DNA of 64,000 nt from positions 1 to 64,000 of the forward strand of contig LQGW01000034.1 in the NCBI GenBank assembly GCA_002838815.1, given 5' to 3'. This document shows positions 1 to 9,500 of this stretch, piece by piece (positions within the stretch are counted from its first letter, which is position 1; every line of letters begins with the position of its first letter). The notes beneath the pieces are model-generated. The model did not search any database. It had not been told where the DNA came from and saw only the letters and a program-made list of their open reading frames with translations. This DNA is from Clostridiaceae bacterium JG1575 (GTDB lineage Bacteria > Bacillota > Clostridia > Clostridiales > Clostridiaceae). A program made the position numbers and the translations under genes.

Positions 1-1
1 G

Positions 2-184
2 ACCTTTTATACTTTTACACAATTATATGGACTTTATCATCCACTCTCACAGTTTTGCCTTAAGTTTTATCGTGATCGAATAAAAACGGCGTCCATCAAC
101 GATATCGATCCAATGGCCAAAAACCGGGAATTCTCGGTGAAAAATGAACGGTTTTATAATGCGAGCGTGATTTCGTTGAATTAG
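2..184 (+). CDS. possible C-terminal end of an unknown gene, cut by the window edge
   Basis: An open frame enters from the left edge and runs 60 codons to a TAG at 182-184. The peptide is rich in aromatic and charged residues (for example FYRDRIKTASINDIDP) and looks more like protein than random translation, but I recognise no family. The stretch is clearly more AT-rich than the rest of the window. A 63-codon antisense frame (238-47) overlaps it and is the main alternative. Both could be chance, or remnants of a decayed mobile gene. Confidence 0.25.
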   Translation, partial: TFYTFTQLYGLYHPLSQFCLKFYRDRIKTASINDIDPMAKNREFSVKNERFYNASVISLN

Positions 185-461
185 AACTAATGTGAACCTG
201 TTATTTGTATTGAATTGGTACCGGTTGATCGTCTTCAAAAATCAATTGCCAAATAAAGAAACTTTTAGGAAATAAAATATGAATCTGCAAGTCGTTTTCA
301 TGTAAAGTCAGGACAACACAAGTTGTATAGTGATGATTATCCAGTGTTTGCAAGCTTTGAAGCGGTTCTTAAGGGCTTGATAATCTAGCAATCACGCATA
401 GATCAATGTCTTTTTAGTGATTCGCAACAAAGCGGCGTTGCCTTTCTTTTTTCCTTTGAAA
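185..461. other. AT-rich spacer without a convincing gene
   Basis: No frame with a start codon and ribosome site is visible. One closed stretch of about 39 codons (about 258-388) lacks a start and could be a gene remnant. The AT-rich composition contrasts with the protease genes to the right. Confidence 0.5.
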
Positions 462-470
462 TGGTATATT
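462..470 (+). promoter_or_regulatory. extended -10 promoter of protease operon A
   Basis: TGGTATATT fits an extended -10 element (TGnTATAAT). The only -35-like hexamer, TTGCCT at 439-444, sits 20 bp upstream, so the -35 is poor. Transcription would start near 477-482, on the edge of the palindrome that follows. Confidence 0.5.
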
Positions 471-479
471 AAATGTAAT

Positions 480-525
480 CTCTGAAAGTATCTGCTCTAT
501 GATCATAGAGCAGATACTTTCAGAG
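480..525. repeat. 46-bp perfect palindrome at the 5' end of protease operon A
   Basis: The 23 bases 480-502 are exactly repeated in inverted form at 503-525, with no spacer and TGATCA at the centre. No T-run follows, so it is not an ordinary terminator. It ends about 20 nt before the ribosome site (GGAGGG, 545-550) of the first protease. As RNA it would form a very strong hairpin at the extreme 5' end of the transcript. As DNA it could be an operator. Confidence 0.85.
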
Positions 526-554
526 CCCAATTCATTATGTAACTGGAGGGACCA

Positions 555-3500
555 ATGAAAACAAGACTCGCAAGATGGACCATCTCATGTCTTTTGTTCC
601 TGGCTATCCTGACGCCACAATTTGTGGTGGCCCGGCCGGCTCAGGGTGCACCCGAAGCGGTGCGCTTGGATCAAAAGCTCCAAGAGGAACTGTCCAAGAA
701 CAAGGACACCTATGATGTCATTGTCTACTTTAAAGACGGTGCAGCCAACCATTCTCTGGAGCGCACCTTGCTCCAAGGAGGCGCCCTGCCCAATCGGGAG
801 GAACTCGTCAATCAGTACGTGGGAGACCTGAAGCAATCTGCAGCTATGGCCCAGAGCAATGCTTTAACGAAGCTCGCCTCAATGAAGCTTGCAGGTCAGG
901 TCCAAGAATATGAGTCGGCGTATATCGTCAACGCCATTCATGTCATTGCCAAGAAGGAAGTGATCACCCAATTGGCCCAGGATCCGGCGGTGGCGTCCAT
1001 CGCTTTGAATGAACGGCTTCAATTGATTGATCCTCAGGAAGTTCAGGAAGTGGATCCCAACGATCCGAACATTCCCTGGAACATCAAAAGCGTGAATTCT
1101 CCTGCCGTTTGGAAAGACTTTAAAGTCGATGGAACGGGAACGACCATCGGAATTATCGATTCGGGCGTGGAATTTGAACATCCGGCGTTGAAGACCAAGT
1201 GGCGGGGCTATGATGCTCAGACGGATACGGTCGTGGATCCGGAGAAAAACTGGTTTGAAGCCATTCCCAGCTATTTTCATCAGCAATCTCCGATTCCTCA
1301 AGATACCAAGCTCTCCCACGGAACCCACGTGGCGGGGATTATTTTAGGCTCTGAAGAATCCGGTCGCAATCAGATCGGGGTGGCCCCCGGAGCAAAATAC
1401 ATCGCCAGTCGCGCATTCTTAGAAGATGGAGGCTCCGAGGACTGGATTCTCATTCGGGCGGGGCAGTGGATGCTGGCTCCTGGTGGCGATGTATCTGCTC
1501 GTCCCGATGCAGTAAACTGCTCCTGGGCCGACGGTCGGCTGCAGCGTGAGTTTTACCTCAATATTATTAAGGCTTGGCGTGCGGCCAATATTGTTCCAGT
1601 GTTTGCAGCCGGAAACGCCCGGTCTACCGATAAAGTGATCGGTCCCTACTCCATTGAGAACCCCGCCAATCATAAAGAGGCGTTTGCAGTAGGGGCAACG
1701 GATTCTGAGAATCGATTGGCCGGATTCTCCAAAAGAGGTCCTTCGATCTTTGATAAGGATAAGGAAGTCAAAGGAATTAAGCCCGACGTCTCGGCGCCCG
1801 GGGTCGCCATTCGTTCTTCGATTTTCGGGAAAGGCTATGCCCTGAAAAATGGAACCTCCATGGCCGCGCCCCATGTGGCGGGTGCAGTCGCTCTGCTTCG
1901 TCAAGCCAACCCCAAGCTGACGGTGGAAGAAATCGAAACTATTTTAAAACAGACGGCTCGTCCGGGAATGGATCGGGAGTTCCATGAAAGTCCCAATATG
2001 GGATTTGGCTATGGAATCATTGATACTTATGCCGCTGTGAGCCGCGCCAAAAACCAAGGGAATGCAGCCATCACCGGCCGAGTATTGACGCAGGGAAGCG
2101 ATGGGGAAGCCCCTAGAGTTCATGTAACGTTGCCAGAGGGGACCTTCCTTCGCCAGGCAATGCCAATCACCATTAAGGCCCTCGATAATACAGGCGTCGA
2201 GTCTTTGAAATTTTTCTATACGCCAGCAGGAACCACTCAAAAGCAAGAGTTGGTACTCAAGCAAACCGACGGAGATTACAAAGAAGGAACCTATGAAGGG
2301 ACGATCCCGGCCAATCAGGTCAAAGCGGGTCTCATGACGTTTGAGTGGCTAGCGGTGGATAGTGTGGGAAACAAAACCCCAGGGAAGGCCACCCAAGAAA
2401 TTCATGCCGCCATTGATCCCGCCCAAGGATACAACAATGATTTTGAAAATCAAGTCGATGGGTGGGCCTTTAAGGATACCTTTGAACGAGGACTCTTAAA
2501 CAAATGGATGCTTCCGGACTGGTCGGGCGCACACTCTGGCGATCACATCATCGGAACGGATGTTATGAACTTCAGTGTGGGAAAAGGCAATACCGACAAT
2601 ATCGCCATGGCCCCTCCGATCGATCTGTCGAATCCGGCGCTCAAAAATCCCGCCTTTGGATTCTACGTCGTCAATGATGTCCAAGAAGCTTGGAAAAGCA
2701 CGGTTGAGGTTTCCATAGATGATGGAAAGAACTGGGAAGTGTTGAAAACCTTCCGGGAAAAAGCGCTTTCTTGGGTTTACCAACAAGTGGACTTAACGAA
2801 ATTTAAAGGTCAAGAACATGTGTTAGTCCGGTTCCACCTGGTTACGGACGATAATACCAACGGAAGAGGACTCTTCATCGATGATTTCCAGGTCCTGGAC
2901 AATCCTGGGAAAAAACCGGCAGCTCCTACGAAGTTCAAGGTCGAGCAAGCCTCTCGAGGACCCAAGCTCCTTTGGGAAGACCAAGGAACCTCGAAGGAAT
3001 ACGCCTTCTACCGCAGTGACGCTGAAAACGGAAGCTATAAAAAAGTAGGAAGCCGTCCTTCGGAAAAATATCTGTCGCCCTTGAAAAAGGAGTGGGTGGA
3101 TTCCAGTGCTGAAAACACAAAGCGTTATTATTACAAGATGACGGCTGTGGATTATTTTGGCAACGAATCGGAAGCCACTACGCCTCAATCCATCACCAAT
3201 ACGGTAATTCCTCCGTTGTACTTCTCGGAATTTGAAACGGATAATGGCGCGCTTAAGCCCGTCAGCCTCAATGGTAAAAAAGTGGACTGGGAATGGGGAA
3301 ATGCCCTCCATATCCCGGGCAACGATACCAAGCTTTGGGGAACAAATTTTGAAAAAGGGGTCACGCCCGGATCTGAATACGCTTTGGAACTTCCCAAGAG
3401 CCTAACCATTCCTGAAAAGGGGGCGAACATCAGCTTCCGTTCGTTCTCCACCATTCAATGGAGCTCGGACGAGACGCAATGCTTAGGGTACCTCTCAGCA

Positions 3501-6500
3501 GAAGTTAAGCCCGAAGGCGAAACGAATTGGGAAACCATTATTGAGCCCGCCACCATTCAAGAGTGGGGCATTCGAGGAACCTGGCAGCTGATGAGTGCTT
3601 CTCTTGAAAAATTCAAGGGAAAAACCGTTCAGCTTCGCTTCCACGTCATCATTAATGGAACCACCAACACCAATCCTTCATTCCCGGAGTATGGCTGGTA
3701 TATCGATGATTTGGATGTTTCGCCAATCACTGAAACCATCACCTCCTCCGGAGCGAAAAAAACGCCTCAAACCCAGGCTCAGGTTATGGCGTTGGCGAAG
3801 GAATATCTCGAGAAAAACGCCCAAGGCACGGAAGAACCATCGAATGCACTTCCGGCAGGAACGCTTCCTTTAGAAAAAGCCAAAATACAGATTAAGGAGA
3901 CCGGCGTCACGGCGCATGCGAACCAAATTGGGAAATACAGTCTGAATATTGCGGATCAGGATCGCAAATATACCATCACCGCAAGTAAATATGGATTCCA
4001 TTCGGAAACCAAAACCGTGGATGTGGTTAAAGGGAACGCTCTTTCTGTAGATTTTATCTTAAAGGCCAAGGCTAAAGTTAAGCTTTCAGGAACGGTTTTG
4101 GATGCTAAGGGCCAACCGTTGAAGGATGCTTACGTTCGTGTTTTAGAAGATGGCAGTCTGCCCATTCTTAAAACCGACGAAGCAGGGAGATATTCCTTCC
4201 CGGAGATTTACGAAGGGACCTATACCCTGCGAGTCATCGCTTCGGGCCACGCCGTGAAAGAAGTTGCGGCCGTGGTAAAAAACACCGGAGAGAATATCCT
4301 TGAGGTCAAGCTTGAGGCCGTTCAATCCTTTATGGAAGAAATTAAATACGACAACGGAGTGAAAACGGACACCATAGCGTTTAATACCGCAGGCTATGGA
4401 TTTGCGGTAGGGTTTACGTCCATGGGCGAAGGTCGGTTGAAATCCGGAAAGCTCTTCTTTGTGGATGATTGGCCCGACATGTTTGGGACTGAGATTAAAA
4501 TCGGCGTCATTGTTAAGGATCCCAAGACCGGCGTTGTGGAAAAGGTTGCGGATTTTGAGAACTACATCATCAAGCGCGGTCAATGGAACACCATCGATTT
4601 TGCCAAACTTGGGGTGGAACTCAAAAAAGGAGACGAGTTCTACATTGCCACGGAGCAGCTTTACCCAGGCGGCGCAAATCCGGCGCTGGGCATTGACTCC
4701 CAATCGCCATATGGCGATCGGTCCTTTGTTTGGAACGGATCCTTTGTCAAACTCAGGGACTTTAGTGACACGACTCCCGGCAGCCTGATGATTCGAGCGA
4801 ACGTGGAGTACATGAAAAAGGAGATTGAACCTCCTGTTCTTTTGGGACTCAACGACGAGAATTACACAAACAAAAAAGAACTCACCCTTGAAGGAACCAC
4901 GGCGGAAGACGGTATGGTTCACCTTTATAACAACGACAAGGAAGTTCATAAAGCCCAAACCCGTGAAATGAAATTTACGGTGAAGGCCCCTCTGACGGAA
5001 GGCATCAACAACCTGCACACCGTCCTCACGGCGGCAGGGGATCGCAAATCCATGCCCTCAAAAAATCATAAGATGATCCTGGATACCAAGCTCCCCACGC
5101 TCTCCCTTACGAAGCCGCAGGCGACCACAAGCAAGGATCGTCTGGTGATTCAGGGAACTGCGAGCGATGAGCATCTCGACCGCGTACTCATCAATGGCGT
5201 ACGGGCGAAGCTTACCTCCGGCGCTTTTGAAGAGACCGTCTTTTTGCAACACGGCGCCAACACCATTTTCGTGGATGCCTTTGATAAAGCAGGAAACCGG
5301 ACGCGTCAAACGCTGACGGTCACTTCCACAAACCCCATTCCGGCGTTAGAGGTTCAAGACCTTCGCCCGGACGTCAACAAAACCGTTCGCGCTGGAGAAT
5401 CGGTAACCATTTCCGCAAAAGCCAAGCCCGGATGCAAAGCCACCTTCATGGTGAGTTTGCCCAATGGCCTGGAAAGCGCGCCATCGCTGGAACTGCCGGA
5501 GGTTCGCCCCGGCGAATACCAAGCAGTTTGGATTGCTCCCAAGGACTTTGTGGCGGACGGCCTCGTCGTGGCCATGAACTTTACCCACGGACAATCCAAA
5601 GCGTCGGCGGTAGCGCCCGGTCGCATCAACGTCATCAACGATGACCTCGTGAAGCCGGATGTTCCCCACGCGGTGGATCGCATCCACGGCGCAACTCGGC
5701 ATCAAACGGCCGTTCTCCTAAGCCAAAAACAATTTGTTTCTTCGGATGCGGTTGTTTTGGTCAATGGACAAGCCATGGCCGATGCTTTGGTCGCTTCTCC
5801 CTTGGCTCAAACCTACAAGGCACCTGTGCTTTTGGTGGAGAAAAACCAAATGCCTGCTGAAACGTTGAAGGAAATCAACCGCTTGGGGGCAAAAAACATC
5901 CTAGTGGTGGGCGGCGAGCAGGTAATCTCTTCGCAGCTGTTGAAGAGCCTTTCCGGAAAATCCATCAAAAGGTTTGCTGGGTTCGACCGATACGACACGT
6001 CCCGCCTCGTGGCCGATGAGGTGGTCAAGCATTCTGGAACGTTATCCGCTTTCTTTGTTGGAGCCGATGCCTATGCGGATGCGGTGGCAGCGGGAGCTTA
6101 CGTGAAGGTCAGCGATAACTATGGCATCAGTCCTGTAGTATTGGTGAAAACTGGACGCATCCCGAAACTCACTACGGTGCGCCGGGCCTTCGTTCTGGGC
6201 GGTGAGAAGAGCATCTCTAAGGATCTTGAACAAGAGATTTATAACCGTGGATACGTCACCGAACGTCTCGCCGGAGCCGATCGCAATGAGACCACCCTGG
6301 TATTAGCCAAGCGATTCCTCGATTCGCAAAGCAACATTGTTTTAGCCAATGGGATGAGCCTTGTGGACGCATTGGTAGCCGGAGGATATGCTGCCTCGCA
6401 AAAAGCACCGCTCCTGACCGTCACCAAGGATGAGGTTCCCCAAGGAACACTCACCTATATTAAAGAAGCAAAAGTCACACATATTGACTTAATCGGCGGC

Positions 6501-6554
6501 GAGCGCGTCCTCTCGGAAGCCATCCGCAACCTTTTGCTCTACACCATCAAGTAA
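555..6554 (+). CDS. giant secreted S8 (subtilisin-like) protease with CWB2 wall anchor, copy A1
   Basis: A predicted extracellular, wall-bound serine endopeptidase of 1999 residues. It has a signal peptide (about 1-30) and an inhibitor/propeptide region (about 45-165). The catalytic domain (about 185-505) has Asp202 (IIDSG), His255 (SHGTHVAG), oxyanion Asn354 (AAGN) and Ser435 (NGTSMAAPHVAG). After it come a MAM/immune-inhibitor-A-like sandwich from about 624, a fibronectin-III-like domain (about 790-890) and a second MAM-like domain (about 895-1060). These are followed by a carboxypeptidase-regulatory-like domain (about 1160-1260), a further beta-sandwich and Ig-like repeats (about 1425-1600). 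Three CWB2 repeats (about 1705-1999) should hold it non-covalently on a wall polymer. The ATG follows GGAGGG. The next protease starts 10 nt after the stop, so the two are co-transcribed. The substrate is unknown. Confidence 0.93.
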   Translation: MKTRLARWTISCLLFLAILTPQFVVARPAQGAPEAVRLDQKLQEELSKNKDTYDVIVYFKDGAANHSLERTLLQGGALPNREELVNQYVGDLKQSAAMAQSNALTKLASMKLAGQVQEYESAYIVNAIHVIAKKEVITQLAQDPAVASIALNERLQLIDPQEVQEVDPNDPNIPWNIKSVNSPAVWKDFKVDGTGTTIGIIDSGVEFEHPALKTKWRGYDAQTDTVVDPEKNWFEAIPSYFHQQSPIPQDTKLSHGTHVAGIILGSEESGRNQIGVAPGAKYIASRAFLEDGGSEDWILIRAGQWMLAPGGDVSARPDAVNCSWADGRLQREFYLNIIKAWRAANIVPVFAAGNARSTDKVIGPYSIENPANHKEAFAVGATDSENRLAGFSKRGPSIFDKDKEVKGIKPDVSAPGVAIRSSIFGKGYALKNGTSMAAPHVAGAVALLRQANPKLTVEEIETILKQTARPGMDREFHESPNMGFGYGIIDTYAAVSRAKNQGNAAITGRVLTQGSDGEAPRVHVTLPEGTFLRQAMPITIKALDNTGVESLKFFYTPAGTTQKQELVLKQTDGDYKEGTYEGTIPANQVKAGLMTFEWLAVDSVGNKTPGKATQEIHAAIDPAQGYNNDFENQVDGWAFKDTFERGLLNKWMLPDWSGAHSGDHIIGTDVMNFSVGKGNTDNIAMAPPIDLSNPALKNPAFGFYVVNDVQEAWKSTVEVSIDDGKNWEVLKTFREKALSWVYQQVDLTKFKGQEHVLVRFHLVTDDNTNGRGLFIDDFQVLDNPGKKPAAPTKFKVEQASRGPKLLWEDQGTSKEYAFYRSDAENGSYKKVGSRPSEKYLSPLKKEWVDSSAENTKRYYYKMTAVDYFGNESEATTPQSITNTVIPPLYFSEFETDNGALKPVSLNGKKVDWEWGNALHIPGNDTKLWGTNFEKGVTPGSEYALELPKSLTIPEKGANISFRSFSTIQWSSDETQCLGYLSAEVKPEGETNWETIIEPATIQEWGIRGTWQLMSASLEKFKGKTVQLRFHVIINGTTNTNPSFPEYGWYIDDLDVSPITETITSSGAKKTPQTQAQVMALAKEYLEKNAQGTEEPSNALPAGTLPLEKAKIQIKETGVTAHANQIGKYSLNIADQDRKYTITASKYGFHSETKTVDVVKGNALSVDFILKAKAKVKLSGTVLDAKGQPLKDAYVRVLEDGSLPILKTDEAGRYSFPEIYEGTYTLRVIASGHAVKEVAAVVKNTGENILEVKLEAVQSFMEEIKYDNGVKTDTIAFNTAGYGFAVGFTSMGEGRLKSGKLFFVDDWPDMFGTEIKIGVIVKDPKTGVVEKVADFENYIIKRGQWNTIDFAKLGVELKKGDEFYIATEQLYPGGANPALGIDSQSPYGDRSFVWNGSFVKLRDFSDTTPGSLMIRANVEYMKKEIEPPVLLGLNDENYTNKKELTLEGTTAEDGMVHLYNNDKEVHKAQTREMKFTVKAPLTEGINNLHTVLTAAGDRKSMPSKNHKMILDTKLPTLSLTKPQATTSKDRLVIQGTASDEHLDRVLINGVRAKLTSGAFEETVFLQHGANTIFVDAFDKAGNRTRQTLTVTSTNPIPALEVQDLRPDVNKTVRAGESVTISAKAKPGCKATFMVSLPNGLESAPSLELPEVRPGEYQAVWIAPKDFVADGLVVAMNFTHGQSKASAVAPGRINVINDDLVKPDVPHAVDRIHGATRHQTAVLLSQKQFVSSDAVVLVNGQAMADALVASPLAQTYKAPVLLVEKNQMPAETLKEINRLGAKNILVVGGEQVISSQLLKSLSGKSIKRFAGFDRYDTSRLVADEVVKHSGTLSAFFVGADAYADAVAAGAYVKVSDNYGISPVVLVKTGRIPKLTTVRRAFVLGGEKSISKDLEQEIYNRGYVTERLAGADRNETTLVLAKRFLDSQSNIVLANGMSLVDALVAGGYAASQKAPLLTVTKDEVPQGTLTYIKEAKVTHIDLIGGERVLSEAIRNLLLYTIK

Positions 6555-6564
6555 GGAGACTGAA

Positions 6565-9500
6565 ATGAAATCAGGAAAAACCAAACAATTGATTGCCTTC
6601 CTGCTGTCTGCCTTCTTTGTTCTTTCCCTCTTGGTGCCCGCGATGCCTGCAAAGGCGTCGCCGGCCCTCCAGGGTCCCATGGCCTCCATGGACAAGGAAT
6701 TAAGAGAGAAGCTTTTGGCCGGCGGCCCTCAGGATGTCCTCTTAGCCCTGCGCGAACAACCCAATGTGGAGGGCGCTATTCAGACGCTCTCTAGTGCACT
6801 GGGCAGAGAACTATCCCCTTTGGAACAGCGCAAAGCCGTCATCGGGGAGTTGCAAAGCACGGCTCATGCCGCTCAGTTCTCCTTGATGCAGCAATTGCGC
6901 TCGGAGCAAAAAGCGGGTCGCCTCTCATTGGTTCAACCCTTCTACATCGTCAACGCCATTCACGTTCAAGGAGAGGCCAGCGCCATCTTAGCGCTTGCAA
7001 AGCATAAGGATGTGGCGGCGGTGTATCCCAATACGATCCGTCCCTTAGTTGAACCCACTCAACCCAGCAAAGAGGAAAAGGAACCGGTACATCCGGACAC
7101 CATCGGCTGGAACATCAAGAAAATCTATGCCGACCGGGTATGGAACGAATTTAAGATTGATGGAAGCGGCGTGTTGGTCGGCGTCATTGACTCCGGGGTG
7201 AACGCAGCCCACCCGGCCCTTCGTAAGAAGTTCAAAGCGTACGATCCCACCACGGACCAATTTGATCCGAAAAAGTTCCCCGAGAGCTTCAAAGATTTCA
7301 ACAATAACAAAACGGAGCCCTACGATGACGACAAAGTGCCCCACGGATCTCACGTATCCGGAACCATCCTGGGGGGTGAAGACAATGGCACCAATAATAT
7401 CGGAGTAGCCCCTGGTGCGAAGTTTATTGTCGCCAAAGCCCTGACCGCCATGGGCGGCTCGGATGCTGCCTTATTGGGGGCGGCAGAGTGGATGCTCGCG
7501 CCCGGCGGAAAAGCAGAGAATGCTCCCCGAATCATCAACAACTCCTGGGGCGGCGGAGATGACGTCAATCCTTGGTTTGTCGACGTCATCACGAGATGGC
7601 GCAAAGCCGGAATTCTCCCCGTCTTTGCCGCTGGAAATCAACGCCCCGGACAGGCATCCCCTTGGCCCGGGTCCATCTCCAACCCCGCCAATGTTCTCGG
7701 ATCCTTTGCGGTTGCGGCAACGGATATCAACAATCGCCGTGGAAGCTTCTCCTTTTTAGGGCCTTCCAAATTTGACAAGACCGGAAAAATCATCAAACCC
7801 GATGTCTCCGCGCCCGGCGTAGGGGTTCGCTCCTCCGTTCTGGGGACCGACTACGTCTCGATGAACGGAACCTCCATGGCGGCTCCCCACGTCGCGGGGT
7901 TAGCGGCACTGCTTCTTCAAGCCAACCCCAACCTCAAGGTAGAGGAGCTTGAAGAGATCATGATTCGCACGGCGATGCCGCTGAAGGATCAACAGTTCCC
8001 TGAAACCCCCAATATGGGCTACGGACACGGAAACATCAACGCTTATGATGCAGTATCCGAGGCTCTTGGAGTCGGAACCGGCGTCGTTTCGGGCAAACTG
8101 CTCGAAGCCCAAAAAGACACGGTGGCTCCCGAAATGAAAATTTCGTTCCCCGAGACGCTCTATGCCGATCAGGACATCCCGGTGTCCATTTCCTTGAAGG
8201 ATAACGTGGGGATCACTTCTGCTGCATTAAAGTATAAAAAAGTAGGAGACACCGACTGGATTTTCCTTCCCTTGAAAAGAACCTCAGGGACTGTGAAGGA
8301 CGGCATTTATGAAGCGACGATTCCGGCTAAGGATGCCAAATACCCAGCGGTAGATCTTTTAGTCGACATTGAAGACTTTGGGAACCACAAAGACTCCCAG
8401 ATGATTCGACTGGATTTAAAGCTTGGAATCACTCCGGGGGAATACTTCAATGACTTTGAAGCGAACACCCTGGGTTGGAAGTTTGAGCGCACCTTCGGAA
8501 CCGGAGAACCCAAAGGCTCCCTCGAGCCGTCGGCGTTTTCGGGGAAAAAGGTTTTAGGCACCCACGTTGGGGAAAACTCTGCAGAGCCACATCCCGGACG
8601 GACCCCTGTTCCAGACCCGATCCCTCAACCCATTGATGATGGCGGAGTGGCGGATCCGGGAGTTTCGCATCCCAAAGGGGATTTTATCGCTGTAGCCCCG
8701 CCCATGGATCTTCGGGCGGCAAACGCAGAAAATGCAGTGATTTCTTTACACTACGTCTTCAAAAACAACCCCAAGACCGCAAAAGCCGTGGTCGAGGCGT
8801 CCACGGATCAAAAAACCTGGACTGTTTTGAAGGAATTGGACCGCACCACACTGGGGTGGAACGAAGCCAAAGTCAGCTTAGGGAAATTTGTTCCCTCCAA
8901 AGCACAAGTCTTTGTTCGCCTTCGGTTTACCACGGATGGCTCCGGCATGGCCATGGGTCTTTATGTAGAGGACTTTAGACTCGGCGGGACCGGTAAGGCC
9001 GCAACGGCCGCTGCCTCATCCGTTCAAGCAATAACGGACGGGGCTCACCCGATCTTGTTGCAGTTCCCCGATCAAACGACCCCTATTTCGGGAACCATCC
9101 GAATTCTTGAGACGGATCGCATCACCGATTCCGATGTTCTTGGCACCTATACGATGCGCCATGCTGTGGATCAGCAAGGAGCTCCCTATACTTTAGAAGC
9201 ATCCGCCTATGGCTACCACTCGGAACGTCGCGTGATTGACATTAAAAAACACAAAACCACCGAGGAATATTTTGTCCTCTCGCCCTTAGCGAAGGCCAAT
9301 GTGGTGATTCAGGTCAAAGATCGTCAAACCGGGAAGGTGCTCCCCAACGCAACCGTTCAGATTTTGGACGATTCCAATTACGGCGTCCGTTCCACGGATG
9401 ATCAGGGCTTGGTAACCTTTGAAAACGTGTTTGAAGGACCTCACGTGATACGGGCTGTGGTGCCAGGGCATGACTCCATCACCAAGACGTTCCGCGTTTT

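Noticed and set aside
4143-5018. 291-codon open frame on the minus strand
   Set aside because: It is antisense to the first protease gene and without a ribosome site. Similar antisense frames occur along all five protease genes because of their base composition.
5670-6554. DNA repeat array in the 3' ends of the protease genes
   Set aside because: The repetition is at protein level (CWB2 domains) and the DNA copies are diverged. No short regular repeats or spacers as in CRISPR occur.
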